Source: Gemmatimonadota bacterium
GTDB taxonomy: Bacteria; Gemmatimonadota; Gemmatimonadetes; Gemmatimonadales; Gemmatimonadaceae
Length of the DNA stretch: 6,952 nucleotides
Direction of reading: 5' to 3'
Assembly (NCBI GenBank): GCA_947457715.1
Contig: CANGXK010000142.1
Location: 1 to 6,952, forward strand
Positions within the stretch are counted from its first letter, which is position 1, and the number at the start of each line of letters is the position of its first letter. Both the position numbers and the translations under genes were made by a program. The notes under the pieces are model-generated. The model saw only the letters and a list, made by a program, of their open reading frames with translations. It was not told where the DNA came from and did no database searches. This document shows, in pieces, positions 1 through 6,464 of the stretch.

Positions 1-2
1 AG

Positions 3-2009
3 TGGCTCAACGCCGAGCCGAACTCCAAGGTCAACAAGTCGTCGTTCCGCGCGCTCGACGAATGGCCGTCGCCGAACGATTTCCGTGATGCGTCCGGCTC
101 GCCGGGACCGCGTTACTGGCAACAGCGCGTGGATTACGTGATCCGCACCACGCTCGACACCACGACGCACTCGGTGAAGGGTTCGGAGCGCATCACGTAC
201 CACAACAACTCGCCGCAGCCACTCGGCTACCTGTGGTTCCAGCTCGACCAGAACATCGAAGCCAAGACGAGCCGCGCCAACATGACAAAGTCGGCGCTGC
301 CGGCCACGATGTCACCGCAGGCCCGCCGCTTTTTGCTGCCCGAGGAAGAGCCGGTGGGCGGCTATGACATCACGCGCGTGGCGCTGGTGTCGGTGAACGG
401 ACAAACGGCGAAGCCGGCCCGCTACATCATCAACGGCACGCAGATGCGCGTGAACCTCGACACGCCGATCCCCACCGGCGGCAAAGCCGTGGTGGACATC
501 GACTGGGCGTTCGTAGTGCCCGAAGGCGGCAACAATAACCGTGGCGTGCGTGAACTGGTGAAGGACGGCTGGATCTACGAGATCGCGCAGTGGTTCCCGC
601 GCGCGGCCGTGTACGACGACGTGACGGGCTGGCAGAACGACCCGTTCCTTGGACAGGGCGAGTTCTATCTCAACTTCGGCAACTACGACGTCAGCATCAC
701 GGTGCCGCACGACCACATCGTGCGCTCCACCGGCACGCTGAGAAACCCGTTGCAGGTGCTCACGCCCACACAGCGCACGCGCCTCGCCACCGCGATGGCC
801 GGCGACACGTCGGTGTTCATCGTGCGACCCAATGAAGTGGCCACGCCTGGCGCGCGTCCGGCCGGCACGGCCCCGATCACCTGGCGCTTTACCGCCGAGA
901 ACGTGCGCGACTTTGCGTGGGCCAGCAGCAAGACCTACGTGTGGGATGCCGCCGGCTTCCGCTATTCACCGACCGGTCGCACGATCGAGCTGCATTCGGT
1001 GTATCCGCGCGAAGCGATGCCGTTGTGGAGCGATGTGTCGACCAAGGCCATCGCGCAGACCATGCGCAGCTACGGTCGCCTGGCGTTCGAGTATCCGTAT
1101 CCGCAGGCCTCGAACGTGAACGGCTCGGTGGGCGGCATGGAGTATCCCATGATCGCCTTCTGCGGCGGGCGTCCCGGCGCGGACGGGAAGTACACGAAGA
1201 ATCAGGAGTATGCACTGGCCTCGGTGACCATTCACGAGGTTGGGCACAACTGGTTCCCGATGATCGTGGCCACCGACGAGCGGAAGTGGACGTGGATGGA
1301 CGAGGGGGTCAACTCGTTCCTCGAGTATTACAGCTCGCTCGACTACGACAAGAACTGGCCGGCAGCGCGCCTGCGTGGCCCCTCGCCGAACATCGTGAAC
1401 TACATGAAGGACATCGACCAGGTGCCCCTCATGACCGAGTCGGACTTCATTCATCGCCAGTTCGGTAACAACGGCTACAGCAAGCCGGCGGCTGGCTTGG
1501 TGATGCTGCGCGAGAAGGTCCTGGGGCCCGAGCGCTTCGATCTGGCGTTTCAGGAGTACTCGAAGAAGTGGATGTTCAAGCATCCGCAGCCGGCCGACCT
1601 GTTCCGCACGCTGGCCAGTGGCGCGGGTGAGCGTCTCGACTACTTCTGGCGTGGGTGGTTCTACAGCACCTACAACAACGACCAGGCCATCACCAAGGTC
1701 GAGTCGCAGGACGCGCAGGCCTTTGCCGGCACGACCAAGCGCGGGAAGTTCTACCACCGCATCACCGCCGAGAACAAGGGCGGGCTCGTGTTGCCACTGG
1801 AGCTCGAGATCGAGTTCACCGACGGCACCAAGGAGCGCGTACAGATGCCGGCCGAAGTGTGGCGCGGCAACGAGAAGTCGCACGACTACGGCTTCTTCTC
1901 TGACAAGGAGATTGCCAAGGTCACGGCCGATCCCGACCAGGGCTACGCCGACGTGGATCGGACCAACAACACGTTTACGAAGGGTGCGAGCACGCGCCCG
2001 ATCGGATGA
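3..2009 (+). CDS. M1 family zinc metallopeptidase (aminopeptidase), 5' end outside window
   Basis: Likely removes N-terminal residues from peptides by a gluzincin mechanism. The frame is open from the first complete codon at position 3, so the gene begins upstream; the GTG at 129 is an internal valine codon, not the start. 668 residues are visible. Counting from position 3, the N-terminal beta-rich domain occupies about residues 25-270, the substrate-anchoring motif GGMEYP is at 377-382 (nt 1131-1148), and the zinc site HEVGH is at 411-415 (nt 1233-1247), followed after exactly 18 residues by the third ligand Glu434 (nt 1302-1304) in the context WMDEG. A Tyr in NGYSKPA (nt 1476-1478) fits the transition-state tyrosine. 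The last ~120 residues form a beta-type C-terminal domain. All catalytic residues are present, so it should be active. Family members of this size are usually exported, but the signal peptide would lie outside the window. The DUF6702-type gene follows 16 nt downstream, suggesting an operon. Exact substrate specificity is unknown. Confidence 0.95.
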   Translation, partial: WLNAEPNSKVNKSSFRALDEWPSPNDFRDASGSPGPRYWQQRVDYVIRTTLDTTTHSVKGSERITYHNNSPQPLGYLWFQLDQNIEAKTSRANMTKSALPATMSPQARRFLLPEEEPVGGYDITRVALVSVNGQTAKPARYIINGTQMRVNLDTPIPTGGKAVVDIDWAFVVPEGGNNNRGVRELVKDGWIYEIAQWFPRAAVYDDVTGWQNDPFLGQGEFYLNFGNYDVSITVPHDHIVRSTGTLRNPLQVLTPTQRTRLATAMAGDTSVFIVRPNEVATPGARPAGTAPITWRFTAENVRDFAWASSKTYVWDAAGFRYSPTGRTIELHSVYPREAMPLWSDVSTKAIAQTMRSYGRLAFEYPYPQASNVNGSVGGMEYPMIAFCGGRPGADGKYTKNQEYALASVTIHEVGHNWFPMIVATDERKWTWMDEGVNSFLEYYSSLDYDKNWPAARLRGPSPNIVNYMKDIDQVPLMTESDFIHRQFGNNGYSKPAAGLVMLREKVLGPERFDLAFQEYSKKWMFKHPQPADLFRTLASGAGERLDYFWRGWFYSTYNNDQAITKVESQDAQAFAGTTKRGKFYHRITAENKGGLVLPLELEIEFTDGTKERVQMPAEVWRGNEKSHDYGFFSDKEIAKVTADPDQGYADVDRTNNTFTKGASTRPIG

Positions 2010-2015
2010 AGAGAC

Positions 2016-2019
2016 GGAG
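2016..2019 (+). promoter_or_regulatory. Ribosome binding site deciding the GTG start at 2026
   Basis: GGAG lies 6 nt before the GTG at 2026-2028, at good spacing. The reading frame is open far upstream, inside the M1 gene, so this site is what fixes the start of the DUF6702-type gene; the protein from here begins with a lysine followed by a hydrophobic run, as expected for an export signal. Confidence 0.65.
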
Positions 2020-2025
2020 TCGCAC

Positions 2026-2550
2026 GTGAAGCTGGCGACGCTGGCCTTGGCCGCATTGTTGTTCGGTGGCCGCGACGCGGGTGTCCGGGTGATGCACGAT
2101 GTGCACAGCACGCACACGCGCGCCGTGGTCGAGAACGGCACGGTGATGTGGAAGGTGCGGCTGTTCAGCGATGATCTGGAGAAGGGGCTGCGCGCCTATG
2201 CGCGTCGCCCCGCCTTCGCGCTGGACCGCGACCCCAAGGCCGACTCGCTTTTTACGGCCTACTTCAACGCCAAGGTGAGCGTGTCGGCCGACGGCCGCGC
2301 GCTCAAGGCCTCACTGGTGCAGCAGGGCGTGGATCAGGACCCAGTGGGCGGCACCGTGCACTGGTATCTGCTGCAGTTCGACGCCGGGCGCGCACCGGGT
2401 ACGCTTGCCATTCGCAATACGCTGTTGGCCGAACTCTTTTCGAATCAGGCCAACATCGTGGTGCTGTTGTCGATGCCGGGTGAGAAGCGGCACTCGTTGT
2501 ATTTCGGCGATGGCGACATGAAGGCGCAGACCGTCGATCTGCGCCGATAA
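2026..2550 (+). CDS. DUF6702 family protein, probably exported
   Basis: A 174-residue protein of unknown function. It starts with GTG and reads MKLATLALAALLFGG, a short positively charged and hydrophobic N-terminus that looks like a signal peptide, though a short one. The mature part matches my recollection of the DUF6702 pattern: an opening histidine segment (MHDVHSTHTR, 23-32), a strand ending in RLFSDDLE (45-52), a middle region with TAYFNAKVSVSADG (77-90), the NTLLAELFSNQANIV block (131-145) and a closing SLYFGDGD strand (157-164). No catalytic motif is evident; the fold is probably all-beta and extracytoplasmic. It follows the M1 peptidase by 16 nt and is almost certainly co-transcribed. 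I recall this family sitting beside M1 peptidases in other bacteria, which would suggest an accessory role, but that is inference. The family call rests on pattern memory, not a search. Confidence 0.8.
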   Translation: MKLATLALAALLFGGRDAGVRVMHDVHSTHTRAVVENGTVMWKVRLFSDDLEKGLRAYARRPAFALDRDPKADSLFTAYFNAKVSVSADGRALKASLVQQGVDQDPVGGTVHWYLLQFDAGRAPGTLAIRNTLLAELFSNQANIVVLLSMPGEKRHSLYFGDGDMKAQTVDLRR

Positions 2551-2557
2551 ACGTCCG

Positions 2558-3346
2558 TTACGGGTCGGCCCACATCGCGCTGGCATCCGCGCCCGCCAGC
2601 TGCACGCAGAACGCCGCGATCCGCTCCACCGCCTGCGCCACGAACGCGGCGCCCTTCTCCGCAGTCGCCGCGCGCGGGTCGCCCACACCGGTATCGGCCG
2701 TCACCTGCGTCCAGCGTCGCGGCATCCACGCCCAGCCGCTGCGCACGCCGTCGAATACGCTGGGCTTGACGTGACCATTGCCCCACGTGCTGCGATCGGG
2801 CACCACCAGGTGCGGCGCCACGTGCATGATCGCCGCCGTCTCGAGTTCGCCCGCATGATCACCGGCACTCTCGAATGCGCGGTGATCACCAGCCTGCCAC
2901 CAGTTCACGATGGCCAGCACGATCGGCGTGCTGGGCTGCAGCTCTCGCACCAGCGCGCGCAGTTCGTTGCCGCCGTGCGCATTCAGCAGCACCAGCGCCC
3001 GCACGCCGTGCGGCTCGAGACTCTTCACCACATCGCGCAACACGGCCAACTGCGTGCTCGGCATCATGTTGATCGTGAAACGCAGGTCGAGCTGCGTGGT
3101 GTTCACGCCGAACGGCACCACCGGCAGCGCGGCCACGTTCACGCCCTGTGACGCGCACGCGGCAGCCACGCGAGCCGCGACCTCACGCCCCATGATGGTG
3201 TCGGTGCCGTACGGCAAATGCGTATTGTGCGGCTCCGTGGCCCCGAACGGCAGCAGCGCCACCGGCCATTCACCGTCGCGCATGGCGGGCCACGTCTGTT
3301 CTTCAAGCACGCCGACACGCGGCGCGTACGCAGTGTGCGCCGGCAA
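2558..3346 (-). CDS. Creatininase family protein (metal-dependent amidohydrolase)
   Basis: A 262-residue cytoplasmic metalloenzyme of the creatininase fold, about the usual family length. The signature is clear: LPFGATEPHNTHLPYGTD at 32-49 supplies putative metal ligands Glu38, His40 and Asp49, with the same Glu-to-Asp spacing of 11 as in creatininase; NAHGGN at 122-127 supplies His124; HAGELET at 164-170 supplies the conserved acidic residue Glu167. The family includes creatinine amidohydrolase, the mycofactocin peptidase MftE and the FAPy deformylase ArfB, so the substrate cannot be named; no mycofactocin or deazaflavin genes are nearby. The start is TTG (3344-3346): an in-frame TGA sits two codons upstream (3350-3352), so no earlier start is possible, and the first in-frame ATG would remove the conserved LEEQTWP strand. 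A GTG at codon 13 is the only real alternative. An AGGG about 10 nt upstream is a mediocre ribosome site. It is last in the unit HIT, peptidase remnant, creatininase, and converges on the DUF6702-type gene with 7 nt between stops. Confidence 0.92.
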   Translation of the reverse strand: MPAHTAYAPRVGVLEEQTWPAMRDGEWPVALLPFGATEPHNTHLPYGTDTIMGREVAARVAAACASQGVNVAALPVVPFGVNTTQLDLRFTINMMPSTQLAVLRDVVKSLEPHGVRALVLLNAHGGNELRALVRELQPSTPIVLAIVNWWQAGDHRAFESAGDHAGELETAAIMHVAPHLVVPDRSTWGNGHVKPSVFDGVRSGWAWMPRRWTQVTADTGVGDPRAATAEKGAAFVAQAVERIAAFCVQLAGADASAMWADP

Positions 3347-3349
3347 CGT

Positions 3350-3691
3350 TCAGCGACCCTGCCCGAACGTATGGCACGCGCGCGGATCGCCGGACTCGAG
3401 TCCTTTGCGGAACCACGCACGCCGACCGGCCGACGAACCGTGCGTGAACGACTCCGGGTTCACCCGACCGGTCGACATCTTCTGCAGCCGATCGTCCCCC
3501 ACGGCGGCAGCGGCCAACCCTTCGGCGAGATCTAATGAGAGATCGACGTACACGCGCTGATCCACTCGGCAGCAGAACGTTCCCGCTGCCGCGCTGGCGG
3601 CACCGCCCGCCGACGGCACGGCGTCGCGGGACGCGGGCCGGGACACGGCGCAGACGGGTGGGCCGGACGGCACGGGCAGGACCGCTACCAT
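3350..3691 (-). pseudogene. Remnant of a YpfJ-type neutral zinc metallopeptidase, catalytic core deleted
   Basis: An open frame of 113 codons starting 6 nt after the HIT stop and ending one codon before the creatininase TTG. Its C-terminal half matches the end of the YpfJ/neutral zinc metallopeptidase family: [20 protein letters not shown] (65-84), then [14 protein letters not shown] (84-97) and [12 protein letters not shown] (98-109). Residues 22-51 match an earlier family block, where SACGxxxxxxGPFYCPxDQxVYxDLS is expected; here the first Cys is Gly, and PFYCP reads TFCCR. In intact members these blocks are separated by roughly 80 residues carrying the HEVGHH zinc motif and the ELQADC motif; both are missing, and DLS (50-52) is joined directly to DLAEGL (54-59). 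The membrane-anchored N-terminal region is absent too. Intact proteins are about 280-300 residues, so the product would be catalytically dead. The frame stayed open, which suggests a recent deletion or, less likely, a retained function. An assembly error is possible. Confidence 0.8.
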
Positions 3692-3697
3692 TTGCGC

Positions 3698-4183
3698 TTA
3701 CCCCTTCATGCCGCTGTTCGTGAGCGGGTCACGCAGCATGCTCCCGATCCGGGCCGCCATGCCGTCCAGCTGCTGACGGTTGGGCATCTGGGACCCCGGG
3801 AACGGCAGCGGGACATCAAATCCGTCACCTTCCCGGCGCGGAATCAGGTGAATGTGATAGTGCATCACGTTCTGGCCGGCGGCGGCGCCCGAGTTCACCA
3901 CGATGTTCATATCGCTCGCCCCCGATGCGGTCTGCACGCGCGGGATCAGCTTGGCCGCGACCTGATAGAGGTGGGCGCCCACGTCCTTCGGAATGTCCTG
4001 GAGCATTTCATAATGCTCACGAGGGACGACCAGCACGTGTCCGGGGTTGACCGGTTGGATATCGAGGAAGGCGATCGCAACAGAATCTTCGTAGCAGATC
4101 GACACTTCGGCAGCACCGCGAATCAGATCGCAGAAAATGCAGTGGCCGCTGAACGGCGTCATGGGAGCAGTGGGTGCATGCAT
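3698..4183 (-). CDS. HIT family protein (histidine triad nucleotide-binding/hydrolase)
   Basis: A 161-residue cytoplasmic protein of the histidine triad superfamily, which hydrolyses or transfers nucleotide phosphates (AMP-lysine, AMP-NH2 or dinucleoside polyphosphates). The triad HYHIHLI is at 108-114, with His110 as the expected nucleophile, preceded by the phosphate-contacting stretch [12 protein letters not shown] (97-108). An N-terminal CIFC (15-18) and His57 in PREHYEM fit the zinc site of the Hint/Fhit-like branch, and [10 protein letters not shown] (46-55) is the usual core strand. The C-terminal tail after residue 116 is longer and glycine/proline-rich, making the protein slightly longer than typical Hint proteins. 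The ATG at 4181-4183 is preferred because GGTGA lies 6 nt upstream, while the internal ATG at 4160-4162 has none. It is the first gene of the minus-strand unit and diverges from the E1 gene. The exact substrate cannot be read from sequence. Confidence 0.95.
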   Translation of the reverse strand: MHAPTAPMTPFSGHCIFCDLIRGAAEVSICYEDSVAIAFLDIQPVNPGHVLVVPREHYEMLQDIPKDVGAHLYQVAAKLIPRVQTASGASDMNIVVNSGAAAGQNVMHYHIHLIPRREGDGFDVPLPFPGSQMPNRQQLDGMAARIGSMLRDPLTNSGMKG

Positions 4184-4337
4184 AGGATTTCACCAGAGAG
4201 AAGAGACCGTATTTCAACCTGCCGCAAAAGCCGACGTCCGGCAAGCACTGCAGGAACCCGGCGGCAGAATGTCTCATCCGCTCGCGACCAGCGCTAAGTT
4301 TAGGGGTTGTCTGTCTCCAGCCCTTCAGATCACTTCG
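4184..4337. promoter_or_regulatory. Divergent intergenic region between HIT and E1 genes
   Basis: These 154 nt separate two genes transcribed away from each other and should carry both promoters. No convincing -35/-10 pair stands out; TAAGTT at 4295-4300 is a weak -10-like match for the E1 direction. A nested imperfect inverted repeat is visible: CCTGC (4218-4222) with GCAGG (4250-4254), TGCCG (4220-4224) with CGGCA (4239-4243), centred near the palindrome GACGTC (4233-4238). It could be an operator, but its arms are short and it may be chance in GC-rich DNA. Confidence 0.4.
4190..4194 (-). promoter_or_regulatory. Ribosome binding site of the HIT gene
   Basis: On the minus strand GGTGA lies 6 nt before the ATG at 4183-4181. 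It matches the 3' part of the canonical AGGAGGTGA sequence and favours this start over the ATG seven codons downstream, which has no purine-rich stretch ahead of it. Confidence 0.5.
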
Positions 4338-6464
4338 ATGGCCACTTCGACCCGCCCGAGCCGCCCCCGCAAGGGAGCCGCCGCCGAGCCCGCGCTCACC
4401 CGTGAGCAAATGGTGAACGCCTACCGCGTGATGTACACATCGCGCCGGTTGGACGACAAAGAGATTCAGCTCAAGCGCCAAAACAAGATCTTCTTCCAGA
4501 TCTCGGGCGCCGGCCATGAAGCCGTGCTCACGGCGGCCGGCATGCTGCTGCGCCCGTCGTACGACTGGTTCTATTTGTACTACCGCGATCGCGCACTCTG
4601 CCTGCAGCTCGGCATGACGCCCGCCGAGATGTTGTACAGCGCCGTCGGCGCCGCCATCGATCCGAACTCCGGCGGTCGGCAGATGCCGAGTCACTGGGGG
4701 CAGAAGGATCTCAATATTGTGTCGGTGTCGTCGCCTACGGGAACGCAATTCCTGCAGGCGGTCGGCAATGCCGAGTCCACGCTACGCGCCTCGCAGGGCC
4801 AGCTCACCGACGGGTTCCCCGGCGATGACGTGACCCTCGTGACCACCGGCGACGGCACGACCAGCGAAGGCGAATTCTGGGAGTCGCTGAACACCGCGTG
4901 CAATCTCAAGCTGCCCGTCGTGTACCTCGTGGAAGACAACGGCTACGCGATCTCGGTGCCCGTGGAAGTGAACACCGCCGGCGGCTCGATCTCGAAGCTC
5001 GTGGCGTCGTTCCCGGGGATGTACATCGAAGAAGTGGACGGCTGTGACTTCCTCGCCTCGTACGCCGCGCTCGACCGCGCCATCTCATACGCCCGCGAGC
5101 GCAAGGGACCGGCCTTTGTACACGCCAAGGTGATCCGCCCGTACTCGCACTCGCTCTCCGACGACGAAGTGTTCTATCGTCCGCAGGACGAGCGCGATGC
5201 CGACGCCGCGCGTGATCCCCTCACGACGTTCCCGCTGTATCTCGTGGCCGAAGGACTCGCCACCGACGAAGAGCTGCAGGCCCTGCGCGACGTGGTGGAC
5301 GCCGAGATTCTCGCTGCCACCGACGACGCGCTCGAGCAGCCGCAGCCCGGCGCCGACACGGTCATGTTCGGCGTGTACTCGCCCGATGTCGACCCCACGG
5401 CCGAACAGTTCGATACCGAAGACGATCCGCAGTTCACGGGCGAGCCGACCACGATGGTGGACTTGCTCAACGCCTGTATGCGCGACGAAATGGCGCGCGA
5501 CGAACGCATCCTGGTGTTCGGTGAAGACGTGGCCGACGTGTCGCGCGAGCAGCACCTGGGCAAGGTCAAGGGCAAGGGCGGCGTGTTCAAGGTGACGCAC
5601 GGCCTGCAAACCAAGTTCGGTGGCGGCCGCGTGTACAACTCGCCGCTGGCCGAAGCGAACATCATCGGTCGCGCCATCGGCTTGGCGCATCGCGGCTACA
5701 AGCCAGTCGTCGAAATTCAGTTCTTCGACTACATCTGGCCGGCGTTCATGCAGATCCGCGACGAACTGGCAACCATGCGTTGGCGCTCCAACAACGCGTT
5801 CAGCGCGCCGGTCGTCATTCGCACCACGTACGGCGGCTACATCCGCGGCGGCATCTATCACTCGCAGACGGGGGCGTCGCTGTTCACGCACAACCCCGGC
5901 CTGCGCGTGGTGTGCCCCAGCAACGCGCTCGATGCCAACGGCCTGCTCCGCACCGCTATTCGCAGCGAAGACCCGGTGCTGTTCCTCGAGCACAAGCACC
6001 TGTACCGTCAGACGTACAACAAGGGCCGCTACCCGGGCCCGAATTTCATGATTCCGTTCGGCAAGGCGAACGTGCTGCGCGAAGGCACCGACGTCACGCT
6101 GGTCACGTACGGCGCCACGGTGCAGCGTGCCCTCGTGGCCGCCAACCAGATCGCCGAGGAAGGCGGACCGAGCGTGGAGGTCATCGACCTGCGCACGCTC
6201 TCGCCGTGGGATCAGGAAACGGTGTTCAACAGCGTCAAGAAGACCAGCCGCGTGATCGTGGCCACCGAGGATTCCCTCTCGTGGGGCTACGGGGCGGAAA
6301 TCGCCGCCAGTATTGCCGACGAGTGCTTCGCCTGGCTCGACGCGCCGGTCAAGCGGGTTGCCAGTGCCGATGCGTTCGTGGGCTACGCGCCGTCGCTCGA
6401 AGATGCCACCCTGCCGCAGGTCGAGACCTTCCGGAAGGCGTACCTCGATATCGTCAGCTTCTAA
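4338..6464 (+). CDS. 2-oxoacid dehydrogenase E1 component, fused alpha and beta subunits
   Basis: Thiamine-diphosphate enzyme that decarboxylates a 2-oxoacid and reductively acylates the lipoyl arm of E2; cytoplasmic. At 708 residues it joins both E1 chains. The alpha half (about 20-355) has GAGHEA (57-62), the ThDP/Mg motif beginning [10 protein letters not shown] (171-180) and ending EDNGYAIS (199-206), and a loop with [11 protein letters not shown] (271-281) that resembles the HSxSDD loop of branched-chain E1 alpha. The beta half (about 371-708) has FGEDVAD (394-400), the [10 protein letters not shown] block (414-423), [18 protein letters not shown] (427-444), catalytic-type His508 in YHSQ (507-510) and the C-terminal [15 protein letters not shown] (641-655). 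All expected residues are present. A negatively charged linker (about 340-370) joins the halves. The loop leans towards a branched-chain 2-oxoacid substrate, but pyruvate is not excluded. No E2 or E3 gene lies in the window, and there is no lipoyl domain. The ATG at 4338 has no clear ribosome site; the in-frame ATG at 4269 would add 23 residues. A GCAA hairpin follows the stop by 6 nt. Confidence 0.95.
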   Translation: MATSTRPSRPRKGAAAEPALTREQMVNAYRVMYTSRRLDDKEIQLKRQNKIFFQISGAGHEAVLTAAGMLLRPSYDWFYLYYRDRALCLQLGMTPAEMLYSAVGAAIDPNSGGRQMPSHWGQKDLNIVSVSSPTGTQFLQAVGNAESTLRASQGQLTDGFPGDDVTLVTTGDGTTSEGEFWESLNTACNLKLPVVYLVEDNGYAISVPVEVNTAGGSISKLVASFPGMYIEEVDGCDFLASYAALDRAISYARERKGPAFVHAKVIRPYSHSLSDDEVFYRPQDERDADAARDPLTTFPLYLVAEGLATDEELQALRDVVDAEILAATDDALEQPQPGADTVMFGVYSPDVDPTAEQFDTEDDPQFTGEPTTMVDLLNACMRDEMARDERILVFGEDVADVSREQHLGKVKGKGGVFKVTHGLQTKFGGGRVYNSPLAEANIIGRAIGLAHRGYKPVVEIQFFDYIWPAFMQIRDELATMRWRSNNAFSAPVVIRTTYGGYIRGGIYHSQTGASLFTHNPGLRVVCPSNALDANGLLRTAIRSEDPVLFLEHKHLYRQTYNKGRYPGPNFMIPFGKANVLREGTDVTLVTYGATVQRALVAANQIAEEGGPSVEVIDLRTLSPWDQETVFNSVKKTSRVIVATEDSLSWGYGAEIAASIADECFAWLDAPVKRVASADAFVGYAPSLEDATLPQVETFRKAYLDIVSF

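Noticed and set aside
129..131. GTG as the start of the M1 peptidase
   Set aside because: The frame is open to the window edge and the preceding residues (ending RYWQQR) look like continuous family sequence, so the gene begins upstream.
966..2141. A 391-codon minus-strand open frame antisense to the M1 gene
   Set aside because: It is a shadow: low-complexity composition, no domain, and it spans two clearly coding plus-strand genes.
3344..3352. Fusion of the peptidase remnant and creatininase by TGA recoding (selenocysteine or readthrough)
   Set aside because: The creatininase family is complete from the TTG onward, and no recoding hairpin or reason for a fusion is evident.
2910..3560. A 216-codon plus-strand open frame across the creatininase gene and the peptidase remnant
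   Set aside because: Ser/Arg/Thr-rich antisense shadow; the opposite strand carries the recognisable motifs.
4218..4254. Operator or riboswitch in the divergent region
   Set aside because: Inverted arms are only 5 bp and nested imperfectly; not enough to name a regulatory element beyond noting the repeat.
4137..4337. Extension of the E1 gene back to 4137
   Set aside because: It would overlap the start of the well-supported HIT gene on the other strand and adds no recognisable family sequence.
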